Below are positions 8,541-17,475 of a stretch of DNA of 64,000 nt, piece by piece. The DNA is taken from the NCBI GenBank assembly GCA_020853775.1, contig JADYYH010000035.1, positions 1 to 64,000 of the forward strand, read 5' to 3'. The position numbers were made by a program, and so were the translations under genes. The stretch's first letter is position 1. Each line of letters opens with the position of its first letter. The notes under the pieces were generated by a model. That model did no database searches and had not been told where the DNA came from. It worked only from the letters and a program-made list of their open reading frames with translations. Origin of the DNA: Nitrospira sp. Its GTDB lineage: Bacteria; Nitrospirota; Nitrospiria; Nitrospirales; Nitrospiraceae.

Positions 8541-9686
8541 ATGATGCGTCGTCAACGAATGCTTCTGGTGCTTGTGGTGCTGCTTGGCATGGGCGGGATG
8601 GAATGGGTTCAGGCGGAACAGCCGGCCCCGCCAGAATCCTGTCGCACTCAGCCCTATGAGACCAAGATGGAATGCTACCAGCAGCATTTGGAAACGGTGT
8701 TGCAAGCCGAAGGGACCGAGGGGGCGCTCACGGCGCTTGAGCAGATCACGACACAAGATCCTGAAGCGCTGCGCGAGGCGCATCCGCTCGTCCATCACAT
8801 CGGCCAACAATCGTTTGCGCGGTACGGGACGGCCCCGCTCGCCATGTCGCATTGCCGGGACGTGTTCTGGTCTGGTTGCTACCATGGCGTGCTGCAGGCG
8901 TTCCTGAGCAGTCTGGCCGCGGTGGAACCGGAGCATATTCTGCCTCTCTGTCCCATCAGCGAAACAGTCTCGGCCTATTCATTCCAGCGGTACAACTGTC
9001 TCCATGGATTGGGCCATGGCCTGACCATTCAGTTTCGCTACGATGTGCTGAAGAGTCTCGCGTTCTGTGATGCCTTGCCGGGAAGTTGGGACCGCGAATC
9101 CTGCTATGGCGGCGTGTTTATGGAGAACATCGTGACGTTTCAGCAAGCGCGCCGTGCGCAACCGGCCGGCCATCATCATCACGAGGCGACCAGCTTTTTG
9201 AATCCGCAGGATTTGTTGTATCCCTGCTCGGTTTTGACGGAGAAGTATCTGCGCGCCTGTTACCTGATGCAGACGTCTGCGGTGCTGACCTTCCTGAATT
9301 ACGACTTCGCGCAGGCGTTCACGCAATGCGCCCGGGTACAGGGGGAGCATCAGACGACCTGTTACCGCAGTTTGGGGCGGGATATCAGCGGCTACACGCT
9401 GCGTGATGCCCAGCAGGTGAATGCCCTGTGTCGGCTCGGTCAGGGCGATCAGATTCAGCAATGCTTCATCGGCGCCGTGAAGGACTTTATCCTCACTGAT
9501 GCCAATCCGGATCCCGGTCTGGCGCTGTGCCGGAGCCTCGATGGACCGTTCAAAAAAGACTGCTATGCCACCGTCGGCGAAATGGTCGTGCCTCTGTACG
9601 ACGATAAGAATAGGCGGGCGCACGCTTGTCGCAAGAGCGAAGATGCGTACGTCGACGCCTGCCTCGCCACGGCTACGGCGTTCTAG
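8541..9686 (+). CDS. Secreted cysteine-pair repeat protein, function unknown
   Basis: A 381-residue exported protein starting at the ATG at 8541, preceded by AGGGGG; the frame extends upstream to 8505 without support. A signal peptide ([23 protein letters not shown]) is clear. The mature part contains about nine repeats in which two cysteines are 10-17 residues apart and the second is usually followed by Y, F or L. Examples are [72 protein letters not shown] and [14 protein letters not shown]. Conserved HHIG, GLGHG and HHHH motifs also occur. This suggests a disulfide-stapled helical repeat in the periplasm, possibly metal binding. It is divergent from glnS. Confidence 0.85.
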   Translation: MMRRQRMLLVLVVLLGMGGMEWVQAEQPAPPESCRTQPYETKMECYQQHLETVLQAEGTEGALTALEQITTQDPEALREAHPLVHHIGQQSFARYGTAPLAMSHCRDVFWSGCYHGVLQAFLSSLAAVEPEHILPLCPISETVSAYSFQRYNCLHGLGHGLTIQFRYDVLKSLAFCDALPGSWDRESCYGGVFMENIVTFQQARRAQPAGHHHHEATSFLNPQDLLYPCSVLTEKYLRACYLMQTSAVLTFLNYDFAQAFTQCARVQGEHQTTCYRSLGRDISGYTLRDAQQVNALCRLGQGDQIQQCFIGAVKDFILTDANPDPGLALCRSLDGPFKKDCYATVGEMVVPLYDDKNRRAHACRKSEDAYVDACLATATAF

Positions 9687-9819
9687 CCAGCCCCTCATTT
9701 CGATTGCCGCTCGACTGGCCTCTTCGCCTAAACTGTCCGGGTGAGCGTGAGCCGTCTGTCTCGGATGCAGGGCAGCATCCTGATCGCGTACGCCGTCGTA
9801 TCCCAGTCGGACGGGCAGT

Positions 9820-10233
9820 CTAGGCCGCGGATGGGGCAGGCAATTGGATGACGTGGAAGTCTTTTTGCGCAATCACGCGGCCGTTCATGCGCAAGCGAAA
9901 CTCGTAACGACCGGGAGTGGGGAACAGCAGCGCGGGAATGTTGATACCGAAATCAGCAATCTGCAGGCGATCGTGGATGGCGATGTCGGGAAGTGAGGCG
10001 CGGCAGACCAACTGATCGGTGTTCACATACACCAGATCGATCTCCAAGTGATAGGTCCCTTCAGCATCGGTCATACAGAAGTACAAGCCCAGCTGATGGT
10101 GCTGAAACGGGAAGGTCATGGCCTGCAGATGGGAGAAGATACCGATCAGGGATTTCTTCTTGGTGAGGCTGTCTTCGATGACGCTGTCACAGACCAGAAA
10201 GGCCTGGATGCTGGGAGTCGGACTCTCAGTCAT
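9820..10233 (-). CDS. DUF6941-like protein
   Basis: This 137-residue protein has the pattern of the DUF6941 family: an early AFLVCDSVIEDSLTKKKSLIGIF segment, here split as AFLVCDSVIED and KKKSLIGIFSHL, followed by beta strands of an immunoglobulin-like fold (YHLEIDLVYVNTD, FPTPGRYEFRLRMNGRVIA). No signal peptide or catalytic motif is seen. The function of this family is unknown. It lies 15 bp downstream of the next minus-strand gene and is probably co-transcribed with it. Confidence 0.75.
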   Translation of the reverse strand: MTESPTPSIQAFLVCDSVIEDSLTKKKSLIGIFSHLQAMTFPFQHHQLGLYFCMTDAEGTYHLEIDLVYVNTDQLVCRASLPDIAIHDRLQIADFGINIPALLFPTPGRYEFRLRMNGRVIAQKDFHVIQLPAPSAA

Positions 10234-10248
10234 AGCATCCGGCCTGCG

Positions 10249-10773
10249 TCAGCCGAGCACTGCCGTACCGCCGCGCGCCTCGAAGACATCTCCGAAGAGG
10301 GTATGCGTGGAGCCGACCCGGCAGAAGTGCGAGGTGATTTCGATGAGTTGCCCGCGATGAGAATAAAATTTGCCCGTCGCCACGTGGATCTTTTCACCCG
10401 GTGCCACCGCTGCCTCTAGGACCGTCTCGCCTGTTTCTTGATCCGTGACCTTGAGCCAGGGAAGATTGGGAAACAGGGTCGGTGGGGAGTCACTCGTGTT
10501 CAGCGAAAAGCGATTGCCATCGTTGAACGCCCAGCGATTGCGGCGAAGATGTGCCACGTGGTTGCCGCTCCCGTCATATAAGTCGATCGTCAGTAGGATG
10601 TGGTCCTGTTCCGGGGCCAGTTCCAAAACAAGTTGTTCCTTGCCCTGCACCCGGATCACGCCGTTGGTATTGCGGAAGATGTTGGAGCCGAGCCGAATCT
10701 CCAAGCTGTGTTTGTGCCGCTCAGATTCGGCCTCGTGCGAAGGATGTGATGCGTCAGGCTTGCGTAGTTCCAT
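10249..10773 (-). CDS. Hypothetical cytoplasmic beta-rich protein
   Basis: With the ATG ending at 10773 the product is 174 residues and begins MELRKPDASHPSHEAESERH. The frame is open upstream to 10881, but that stretch has proline/arginine-rich non-coding character. The body alternates short beta strands and turns (VIRVQGKEQLVLELAPEQDH, LLTIDLYDGSGNHVAHLRR, FNDGNRFSLNTSD), suggesting a beta sandwich. I do not recognise the family. It probably forms a two-gene unit with the DUF6941-like gene. Confidence 0.65.
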   Translation of the reverse strand: MELRKPDASHPSHEAESERHKHSLEIRLGSNIFRNTNGVIRVQGKEQLVLELAPEQDHILLTIDLYDGSGNHVAHLRRNRWAFNDGNRFSLNTSDSPPTLFPNLPWLKVTDQETGETVLEAAVAPGEKIHVATGKFYSHRGQLIEITSHFCRVGSTHTLFGDVFEARGGTAVLG

Positions 10774-10899
10774 GCGTAGACATCTAGTGCGACCTGAAGA
10801 CCGGTTGGGGGACGGATTCGGCCATCGGTGCCGGCCTGAGCAAGTCGGATGCAAGGTAGGCCCAAAGCGGGGCGCTGTCAAGTCTGTTCTAGTGGTGGC

Positions 10900-11334
10900 C
10901 TAGGGGGTTGCGGGGCCTTCACGGTCGTCGGAATCAGTGGCCGTCACGCAGACGGTCACCTCCTGTTCGGCCTGGTTTGGCATGGGTATCATGATGACCT
11001 GAGAAACGGCTGCCCCGCCGGTCTTTTGGGATGCCGGTACCACCTTAGCGATCACGGGCCCATCCCCGGCATTATAGTAAATGGTGGTGTAGGCCAGGTT
11101 AGTCAGGGGTTTGCCGTCCGTGCCTGTGGTGGGTTCTGTGTAGGCGACCGTAATAGTGGATTTCGGCGGCTTCACGCGTACTTTGGTCGTGCTGCCGCAC
11201 TTTGTCCAGGCGCTCGAATTCGGCGGCGCGATGGTGCCCTCAAGGAAACTGGCCCCGCAGCCGGCCAAGGTGAGCAGGGCGGGAAGCAGGCCCGCGACAA
11301 GAACGCCTCTATAATGGAAATAACGACCGTGCAT
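10900..11334 (-). CDS. Putative lipoprotein
   Basis: A 144-residue exported protein with a lipobox: the hydrophobic segment GVLVAGLLPALLTLAGC ends in LAGC, placing the lipid-modified cysteine near residue 26. The mature part is beta-rich (STITVAYTEPTTG, NLAYTTIYYNAGDGP, EQEVTVCVTATDSDDREG), resembling a single fibronectin-III-like domain. It is likely attached to a membrane on the periplasmic side. Its function is unknown. The start has only an AAGG partly overlapping the ATG. Confidence 0.6.
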   Translation of the reverse strand: MHGRYFHYRGVLVAGLLPALLTLAGCGASFLEGTIAPPNSSAWTKCGSTTKVRVKPPKSTITVAYTEPTTGTDGKPLTNLAYTTIYYNAGDGPVIAKVVPASQKTGGAAVSQVIMIPMPNQAEQEVTVCVTATDSDDREGPATP

Positions 11335-11492
11335 CCTTGTACTGTAGGCTAATTCAAAAGCCTCTGCAAGCAGGCCTGGTGAATTCGATCCGTGCTGGCC
11401 CTGGAGGCCATTCTTTCTGACTTGCCGTTTGAAAAGCCAAAACTTGCTATGGTACAGTCCGATTCTTTCCGATGCCGTTGGACTACCTCTCC

Positions 11493-11570
11493 GGTCCCAT
11501 CGTCTAGCTTGGCCTAGGACGGAGCCCTCTCAAGGCTCAGACACGGGTTCAAATCCCGTTGGGACCACCA
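11493..11570 (+). tRNA. tRNA-Glu (anticodon CTC)
   Basis: The acceptor stem GGTCCCA/TGGGACC, anticodon stem GAGCC/GGCTC with loop CTCTCAA (anticodon CTC, decodes GAG) and T arm CGGGTTCAAATCCCG are all fully paired. The 3' CCA is encoded at 11568-11570. It is a substrate for the GltX encoded at 2477. The 3' side is followed by a decayed gene remnant. Confidence 0.95.
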
Positions 11571-11653
11571 CCTTTTCAGGCAGTAAGCATGAGCCGAGCC
11601 CTTCCATCTTTCCCTCGCAAACTTATCCACCACTCTACGGTCCGCTAACAATC

Positions 11654-11860
11654 TTACCGTTCCTCCCCCATCTTCGAGAGCACGATGTGTCTCGCGTTCG
11701 GCGTGGGTACATGCTCCGTGCATCAATACCCGAGCTGGTGTGCATCGAGATCGCGGAAGAGATATTCGCCTGAACCAAGCAGCACCGGAGCCAGGACCAA
11801 GTGCATCCCCCCGGCCACGAGGCGTTGCCACGCGGATAGACGCGCACGCGTTGCCTAGTT
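11654..11860 (-). pseudogene. Remnant of a dihydrofolate-reductase/RibD-C family protein
   Basis: On the minus strand one frame reads GGMHLVLAPVLLGSGEYLFR, then DLDAHQLGY, an in-frame TGA, then CTEHVPTPNARHIVLSK and TAA. This closely follows the C-terminal signature of RibD-C/DHFR-like reductases (MHLxxxPVLLGSGExLF, then LGYxxTE, then THVxL). No N-terminal half is readable upstream, where stops appear. It is therefore a truncated and interrupted remnant, perhaps left after recombination beside the tRNA-Glu gene. Confidence 0.7.
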
Positions 11861-12194
11861 GCTCATGGGAAGGACTGGGAATTATCGCCGGCACTGAGCG
11901 ATTCCGCACAAGCCGCACAGGAGGACACTCCTTCGTACTCCAGACGCCTATCCCCCAAAACGACTTCGGTCCTGTTTGATTGATCCTCCTTGATCCTTCG
12001 ATTCAGGCCAGAAGATCGCTGCTCGTCGGGCAGGTTCTACGCGGATTCTTGTCCTCCTACAGACGTTCGTCGTTCACGTCTCCACGGCCGAAAAAATCAG
12101 CGCTTCAATTGACAGGGAGAAAAAGACGGCTAAGGTAGAAATCGCGTAGTGCGTTTGTGCGGGGCAGCGGTCACAGCGAAACAAAGGAGATCCT
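11861..12194. other. Non-coding stretch before DUF3015 gene
   Basis: No convincing coding frame, RNA gene or repeat is visible in these 334 bases. Short open frames lack ribosome binding sites and recognisable proteins. The last 15 bases hold the AAAGGAG ribosome binding site of the gene at 12195. Confidence 0.5.
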
Positions 12195-12707
12195 ATGAAG
12201 CAACCATGGCTCGTCGCGTTCGTCGGAGTGGTGATTGGTGTTCAGTCCGGCACAGCCTTCGCGGTCAATCCGGACAACGGACCGGGATGCGGATTGGGAA
12301 AATTGGCCTGGTCCGACTATAAGACGCCGAAAAATATTGCGCCCCAAGTCATGATGGCCACGACTAATGGGACCTTCGGCAGCCAGACATTCGGAATCAG
12401 CTTTGGCACCTCGGGCTGCACCAATGACGGAAAGGTGATGGCGTCGCAGGAGACGAATGCCTTCGTGGCCAGCACGTTCGACACGCTATCGACAGATATG
12501 GCGAGGGGCGGCGGGGAACACCTGACGGCCTTGGCGACGTTGATGAACGTGCCGCTCGAACAGCAGCCGGCCTTTTTTCAGTTGGCGCAACAGCAGTACC
12601 TCGCGCTCACGGAGGCTGGAGAAGTCTCTTCAGTGGCAGTGGTCAAGGCATTGCAGGAGGCGATGACCGGACATCCGACTCTGGCTCGGCTCGCCGGCGC
12701 ACGCTAA
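12195..12707 (+). CDS. DUF3015 family secreted protein
   Basis: This 170-residue protein has a clear signal peptide (WLVAFVGVVIGVQSGTAFA). It then shows the DUF3015 pattern: NPDNGPGCGLGKLAW near the N-terminus, NGTFGSQTFGISFGTSGC in the middle, and a helical C-terminus. Two cysteines (GPGCG and TSGCT) probably form a disulfide. Family members are periplasmic proteins of unknown function. An AAAGGAG site nine bases upstream of the ATG supports the start. Confidence 0.88.
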   Translation: MKQPWLVAFVGVVIGVQSGTAFAVNPDNGPGCGLGKLAWSDYKTPKNIAPQVMMATTNGTFGSQTFGISFGTSGCTNDGKVMASQETNAFVASTFDTLSTDMARGGGEHLTALATLMNVPLEQQPAFFQLAQQQYLALTEAGEVSSVAVVKALQEAMTGHPTLARLAGAR

Positions 12708-12888
12708 CGGAATCGTCTGTCACGCTGTCGAGGGCGGCGACTTCTGTGCCGCCCTCGCCGGTCCTGCCTCCTGGTCACGTCATCTCTCATTGTCTTGGAG
12801 CTGCTCCTCGGGTAGGAGCGCATCTCCCCCATCTGCTGCGGTCTCCCTGCTTGAAGCCGTCTGTCCGGGGGAGGATAATCGCGCTTCC

Positions 12889-14055
12889 ATGACGCAGCCT
12901 TCCCACCGATTGCTCCTCGTCACGATCATCGTCTTGGGGATCGGTCTCTACACCCTTGATCTGTATCTGCCATTGGGGATCGGAAACGGTGTGCTCTATG
13001 GCGGCCTCGTGGTCTTGTCGTTGGCAATTCCTGATCGCAAGATTCCAGTTTTGGTGGCCGGCACCTGTTCTGCGTTGGCCCTCTCGGATGTGTTTCTCGG
13101 CGTCACGCTACCCAACGTGCCGCTGTGGATGGGCCTGAATAATCGAATGTTCAGCCTGACGGCGATCTGGGTTCCGGTCGTCTATGCCTTCCAGCGGCGA
13201 AAGAGTGAAGAGGCGCTCCGAAATGCCCACAATGAGCTGGAAAGTCGAGTGGCAGCGCGCACCCGCGAGCTGGCGTTGGTCAATCAGGCGCTGGTGGAGG
13301 AGATCGGGGAACGGATGGAAACGGAACGGTCTCTTCGCGCAAGCGAATCTTCCCTCAAGCTGAGTCAGGAAGAGCTGCGACAGAGTCGGGAAGAACTCCG
13401 GGCCTTGGCCGGACAGCTGCTGACGGCGCAAGAAGAGGAGCGCCGACGCATCGCGCGTGATTTGCACGATGATGTCAACCAACGGCTGGCCATGTTAGCC
13501 ATGGATCTCAGGCGGATCGAAAAAGGCGAGGCGGGGGATCTTGGCGACATTGGGGGGATGGTGCGTTCGATCACTGGTCGATTGACTGCGGTGTCCGACG
13601 ATGTTCGTCAGATGGCATATCGCTTTCATCCGTCGATTTTGGATGATTTGGGCCTCATCAAAGCCGTCCGTCGATTGGTCGATGATTTTTCCGCCAGCAC
13701 CGGGGTCCAGGCCGTGTATGTTTACCAGGATTCGTTGTGCCCCGTGTCGACCGATCTGGCGACCTGCGTGTACCGGATTGCTCAGGAGAGCTTGAACAAT
13801 GTGGCCCGCCATGCCAAGGCATCCGAGGTGGAAGTGGAATTGATTTGTGACGAGGGGATGATTACTCTTTCGGTCCGTGACAACGGCATCGGGTTTGATG
13901 CCGTGCCTATCTCGCAGGGACAGGGGCGTCTGGGATTGCTGAGTATGAAGGAGCGGGTGCGGCTGGTGAGGGGAACCTTGCATGTATCGTCGTCGCCGGG
14001 GGGCGGGACGCATATTGAAGTCGGTGTGCCGCTGTCCGGGAGGCACCATGTCTAA
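12889..14055 (+). CDS. Membrane sensor histidine kinase, NarX/UhpB (HisKA_3) type
   Basis: Starting at the ATG at 12889 (GGGGGAGG upstream) the kinase has 388 residues; the frame runs upstream to 12790 without support. The first 100 residues contain about four hydrophobic segments (RLLLVTIIVLGIGLYTLDL, VLYGGLVVLSLAI, ILVAGTCSALAL-type). A coiled coil of about 100 residues follows, then the HisKA_3 box EEERRRIARDLHDDVNQRL with the phospho-His. The ATP-binding domain has DNGIGFD and GLLSMKERV. The stop overlaps the response regulator start by 8 bp. The ligand is unknown. Confidence 0.9.
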   Translation: MTQPSHRLLLVTIIVLGIGLYTLDLYLPLGIGNGVLYGGLVVLSLAIPDRKIPVLVAGTCSALALSDVFLGVTLPNVPLWMGLNNRMFSLTAIWVPVVYAFQRRKSEEALRNAHNELESRVAARTRELALVNQALVEEIGERMETERSLRASESSLKLSQEELRQSREELRALAGQLLTAQEEERRRIARDLHDDVNQRLAMLAMDLRRIEKGEAGDLGDIGGMVRSITGRLTAVSDDVRQMAYRFHPSILDDLGLIKAVRRLVDDFSASTGVQAVYVYQDSLCPVSTDLATCVYRIAQESLNNVARHAKASEVEVELICDEGMITLSVRDNGIGFDAVPISQGQGRLGLLSMKERVRLVRGTLHVSSSPGGGTHIEVGVPLSGRHHV

Positions 14056-14692
14056 ACCGCGCGTCTTGCTCGCGGACGATCATTCATTGGTGCTCGAAGG
14101 GTTTCGCCGCATTCTCGCAGACCAGTGTGAACTGGTCGGAATGGTCGAGGACGGACGCGCATTGCTTGAGGCGGCCGGTCGGCTCGATCCCGATATTGTG
14201 ATTCTCGATGTGTCCATGCCTCTCTTAAACGGCATCGATGCGGCTACCCGACTCAAGAAAACCCATCCATCGGTGAAGGTTATTTTTGTCACCATGCATT
14301 CGGATGCCGACTATGTTCGATCCGCCTTTGAGGCCGGAGCCTCGGGATACCTCCTCAAGCGGTCGGCAGTCGATGAGTTGGAGCAGGCTATTCGAGCGGT
14401 GTGGGCCGGGCATACCTATATCACGCCGTTGATCGCGAAGGATCTCCTCGACGTATTGCTCACCACGGGGCCGGGGCAGGGACAACAGAAAAAAACGCTC
14501 ACCTTTCGCCAGCGTGAGGTGCTCCAGTTGTTGGCGGAAGGGCGAACGGTGAAGGACATCGCGCTCCGCCTCAAGATTTCCACGCGGACGGTCGAGTTTC
14601 ACAAAGCGCAAGTCATGGAACAGCTGAATCTGCGGACCACGGCGGACTTGATCAAATATGCCTTGATCCACGGTTTTCTGGCTCCTTCCTGA
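14048..14692 (+). CDS. NarL/LuxR-family response regulator
   Basis: This 214-residue partner of the upstream kinase starts inside its last codons. The receiver domain has the acidic pair in LLADDHS, phosphoacceptor Asp in VILDVSMPLL and the conserved Lys in GYLLKRS. The C-terminal LuxR helix-turn-helix is LTFRQREVLQLLAEGRTVKD followed by IALRLKISTRTVEFHK. It should bind DNA as a dimer when phosphorylated. Its targets are unknown and no obvious site was identified nearby. Confidence 0.93.
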   Translation: MSKPRVLLADDHSLVLEGFRRILADQCELVGMVEDGRALLEAAGRLDPDIVILDVSMPLLNGIDAATRLKKTHPSVKVIFVTMHSDADYVRSAFEAGASGYLLKRSAVDELEQAIRAVWAGHTYITPLIAKDLLDVLLTTGPGQGQQKKTLTFRQREVLQLLAEGRTVKDIALRLKISTRTVEFHKAQVMEQLNLRTTADLIKYALIHGFLAPS

Positions 14693-15017
14693 TTGCGGTC
14701 TTCGGCCCATTCGATTCCGCGTCCTGTGTTTGAACCGGCCTCCCATCCCCAGCCCCCGGGTTTTCTCATCAAAATTTCATGCGGTCTTCAGTCGGTCTTC
14801 ATCTTTTGGCCGTACCATCGAGTCTCTCGTCAGGAGAGCCAGGCCTCCCGAGGTACCTGACGGGACGGCTCGCTCTTCTTCACGAATAACGCCGGATCGC
14901 ATGGTCTCACCCGTCACGCCATGTCTGGATAGGCTCGTCTTGAGTCGGCGGACGAACAGATGCTTGGCAAGTCATGGGGTGGTTGTGCAGTGCCGAACAA
15001 GAAAGGGAAGGACAGGT
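14693..15017. other. Intergenic stretch, no gene seen
   Basis: An open frame continues through this region into the next gene, but the translation is arginine/proline/serine-rich and looks non-coding. A short direct repeat CGGTCTTCA occurs twice around 14780-14800. The ribosome binding site GGGAAGGA of the next gene lies at its end. Confidence 0.4.
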
Positions 15018-15662
15018 ATGCGCATTGCTCAGGTCGGTCAGTTTTTCGAGGAGGTGTCCAACGAGAGTGAACGTCTGGACGTGAGAGGCGTGGAGTTCCT
15101 GGCGAGGAGTCTCGCCCGGTTCGGTCATGAGGTGACCGTCTTCGCCAGTGGAGATAGTCGCGTATCAGGGAAACTCGTCCCCGTGTCGCCTCAGGCGCTT
15201 CGGCACTATCCGTCTCCCAAGCGCCATCTCTCGGAAGGCTTGATGTTTCTGGCGCTCGAAAAGGCTTTTTCCATGAGATCGTCCTTTGATCTCCTCCACG
15301 TCCATGCGGGGTTTGCCGCCTTCCCTTTGATGCGCCGCAGTCCCCTTCCCACCGTGGCGACCGTCTATGGCTCGCTGGATGCGCCTGAAGTGCTGCGAGT
15401 GTTCAGGGAGTTCAGCGAATTATCCCTGGTGGCGACATCGGCCGAGCAGATTCGCCAGTGTCCCGACCTTAATTGGCTGGCTCTCATTCCTGTTCCTGCC
15501 GCATGTCAGTCCAGCGAGGTCGATGCGGAAACACTGGACTCACTGGTGGAAACCGCGACTGCCTACACGGCTGTCTATGAAGGAATCGTGAAGCGAGCAA
15601 CCAGGCACGTCCAGGCAGTCCGACCGGTCCATAGCCGTCAGGGCGTACAGACTGTTTTCTAA
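15018..15662 (+). CDS. Isolated N-terminal domain of a GT4-type glycosyltransferase
   Basis: From the ATG at 15018, with GGGAAGGA upstream, the product is 214 residues. The start MRIAQVGQFFEEV, then LARSLARFGHEVTVFASGDS and FDLLHVHAGFAAFPLMRR, match the first Rossmann domain of GT4 glycosyltransferases (typically MRIAQIAPLFESVPP and GHEVTLFASGDS). The family is normally 350-400 residues; here the nucleotide-sugar-binding C-terminal domain with its EPFG-like motif is absent. It may be a truncated, inactive or partner-dependent protein. The usual glycine-rich N-terminal loop is replaced by SNESERLDV. Confidence 0.7.
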   Translation: MRIAQVGQFFEEVSNESERLDVRGVEFLARSLARFGHEVTVFASGDSRVSGKLVPVSPQALRHYPSPKRHLSEGLMFLALEKAFSMRSSFDLLHVHAGFAAFPLMRRSPLPTVATVYGSLDAPEVLRVFREFSELSLVATSAEQIRQCPDLNWLALIPVPAACQSSEVDAETLDSLVETATAYTAVYEGIVKRATRHVQAVRPVHSRQGVQTVF

Positions 15663-15708
15663 CGAGCCGGCTACATCTAGCCTGCGGCTTGGGGTGAATT
15701 TGGATATT

Positions 15709-15737
15709 GGCGTCACCGGGATTTTCCCTGTGGCGCC
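15709..15737 (+). terminator. Hairpin downstream of the glycosyltransferase-like gene
   Basis: GGCGTCACCGGG (15709-15720) can pair with CCCTGTGGCGCC (15726-15737) around an ATTTT loop, with one mismatch and one G-T pair. There is no U tract after it, so it may be a 3'-end stabiliser or a weak or Rho-assisted terminator. Confidence 0.35.
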
Positions 15738-15983
15738 GGTTCCGATGTTACCCTGCCTCAGGGATCGTCAATCTTGAATCGTGTTCCCTCCCTGCCTTGG
15801 ACTAGCCGCCAGGTTTCGGTCAATCGCACGCAGAACCATCGTTGCTCATACCTCGTAATCTTCTTCTAGAAACTATCGGGCTTTACGAGTTCCGGCTTCC
15901 GGCACGGTGCCGTACAACCTGTGTTTGGTTCGACATGCCATCCCGAAGATGGCCTGAGATGTCTAGTGGAAGGAACGGTGGCC

Positions 15984-16199
15984 ATGAACCGCAACGATTT
16001 TCTGGTGGCATTATTCGGGCGCCCCGTCTGGTTCCAGTGTAAGAGATGCCGCCGGGTGATGGCCCGAGAAACGCAGGAATCTTCGCCTGATACGTGGCAG
16101 GAAGAAGGGGCAGCCATGGAGGCATGGCGCGTGAGGCCTGAAGATCTCTGGTGGTTCGATACCGTCTGTATTCCCTGCGAAGATCAGCAAAGGAGTTAA
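15984..16199 (+). CDS. Small CxxC protein, unknown function
   Basis: This 71-residue product starts at the ATG at 15984, which has GGAAGGA about nine bases upstream; the upstream in-frame ATG at 15921 lacks a site. It holds two cysteine knuckles, FQCKRCRR and VCIPCED, that could bind one metal ion, with an acidic tryptophan-rich segment between them (EDLWWFDTV). I recognise no family. It stands alone between long non-coding stretches. Confidence 0.5.
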   Translation: MNRNDFLVALFGRPVWFQCKRCRRVMARETQESSPDTWQEEGAAMEAWRVRPEDLWWFDTVCIPCEDQQRS

Positions 16200-16722
16200 A
16201 TTCCGTTTGATGGAAGTCTCGTCCGGACGGCAATCGAGAGTGTAGGCCTTGATCTGGCATAGCGAACGCCCGGCGTTTCTGGCGTTCCACCAATTCGAGA
16301 CGGGATGAGTAGATCATGCCGGGGTCAAGGGTGCGTTGGCGCATGGGCTCGAATGGGACCTCCCAAGCTCCCAACGCGCAGGGACAGCAGTGCCGAGGGC
16401 TATCGACCGCCCACCGTTCCATCCTTTCTCGACCGGCACATGCACATCGGCGTCCTGATCGAGCTCTGGCGGCAGCTTGCCGATGCTGCCGGTCACCTTA
16501 CGGCGGCGGCAATGGCCGAAACCGCCTCCATCAATCGCGCTTTGCCCTTATTTCATCGGTGACGCCTGGCCTGTTCCCGTAAGGGCGTAGAGGGTCTCAT
16601 CCGTCGTAAGAACATACTCCACAATGAATAGCTGCCGCCCGCCTGGTCATGCCGCTCCAATGCGTTCACACTATTCTCCGTCGGCCTTTCATCCGGAGCC
16701 CATATTCTGATAGAAGCGTGCC
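16200..16722. other. Long intergenic stretch without a supported gene
   Basis: Several overlapping open frames occur on both strands but none has a ribosome binding site plus a protein-like composition. No RNA gene, repeat or terminator was recognised. The ZIP gene that follows has only a weak GATAGAAG upstream. Confidence 0.45.
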
Positions 16723-17475
16723 ATGCTTGATGTCATTGCTCTTGGTGCCGTCGCCGGCCTCATTCCGGTCTATCTCGGGATTTTCGCCGCCCTCTATCTG
16801 GGGAAGGTGTTGCCGCGAACCTGGGAGGGCGGGCTGATCGGGGTGGCCAACGGGGTGCTGGTCTATCTTTTCTTCGATCTTATGCACGAGGCCACCGAGC
16901 AGACCGGCGCGCGTGACCCCATCTCATGGCTGGTGTTTCTGGGCAGCCTGGGCATCAGTTTCGTCGGCTTGGTCGCACTGGAATCCAGTCAGGTATTCGG
17001 CGCGCGTGCCGGAAACCGGATCCTGTCGTTGCCCTACATGATTGCGGTAGGGATGGGATTGCATAATCTGGGCGAAGGGCTCGCGATCGGCGCCAGTTAC
17101 GCCGGTGGTGAATATACGCTGAGCGCGTTGCTGGTGGCGGGGTTCGGTCTGCATAACGGAACCGAAGGATTCGGCATCGTCGGGGCCGCAGGGAAAACGC
17201 CGATCTCCTGGCGCGATGTGGCGCTGCTCGGGCTGATCGCCGGGTTGCCGACCTGCGTGGGAACGTTTCTCAGCGGGCAGGGCGTGTCGTCCTATTTCTC
17301 GATCGGCTTTTATGCGCTGGCTGCCGGGTCACTGCTCTACGTGGTGCTTTCGCTCACGGTGATGTCGTACACGGCGTCGCGGCGGGTGCAAGTGTCGGCA
17401 GGCATATTTACCGGCATCGCGATCATGTATCTCACGGCCATGATCTTGACTCTGGTCAGCGGCGTGCGCAGCTGA
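16723..17475 (+). CDS. ZIP-family divalent metal transporter
   Basis: A 250-residue inner-membrane protein with about eight hydrophobic segments. The transport-site helices carry the ZIP signatures GLHNLGEGLAIG (near residue 108) and GFGLHNGTEGFGI (near residue 143), whose His, Asn and Glu residues bind Zn, Fe or Mn in this family. The large His-rich loop found in many eukaryotic members is absent, as is usual in bacteria. It stands alone. Confidence 0.9.
   Translation: MLDVIALGAVAGLIPVYLGIFAALYLGKVLPRTWEGGLIGVANGVLVYLFFDLMHEATEQTGARDPISWLVFLGSLGISFVGLVALESSQVFGARAGNRILSLPYMIAVGMGLHNLGEGLAIGASYAGGEYTLSALLVAGFGLHNGTEGFGIVGAAGKTPISWRDVALLGLIAGLPTCVGTFLSGQGVSSYFSIGFYALAAGSLLYVVLSLTVMSYTASRRVQVSAGIFTGIAIMYLTAMILTLVSGVRS

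Noticed and set aside
8346-8936. N-terminal extension of glnS
   Set aside because: The extra 197 codons overlap the divergent secreted-protein gene and look non-coding; the internal ATG gives the standard GlnRS length.
11514-11918. Minus-strand open frame of 134 codons across tRNA-Glu
   Set aside because: It runs through the tRNA gene and has no protein-like features; another frame in the same place carries the recognisable pseudogene.
15883-16422. Minus-strand open frame of 179 codons
   Set aside because: The composition is Pro/Arg/Ser-rich and non-protein-like, there is no ribosome binding site, and it overlaps the better supported small CxxC gene.
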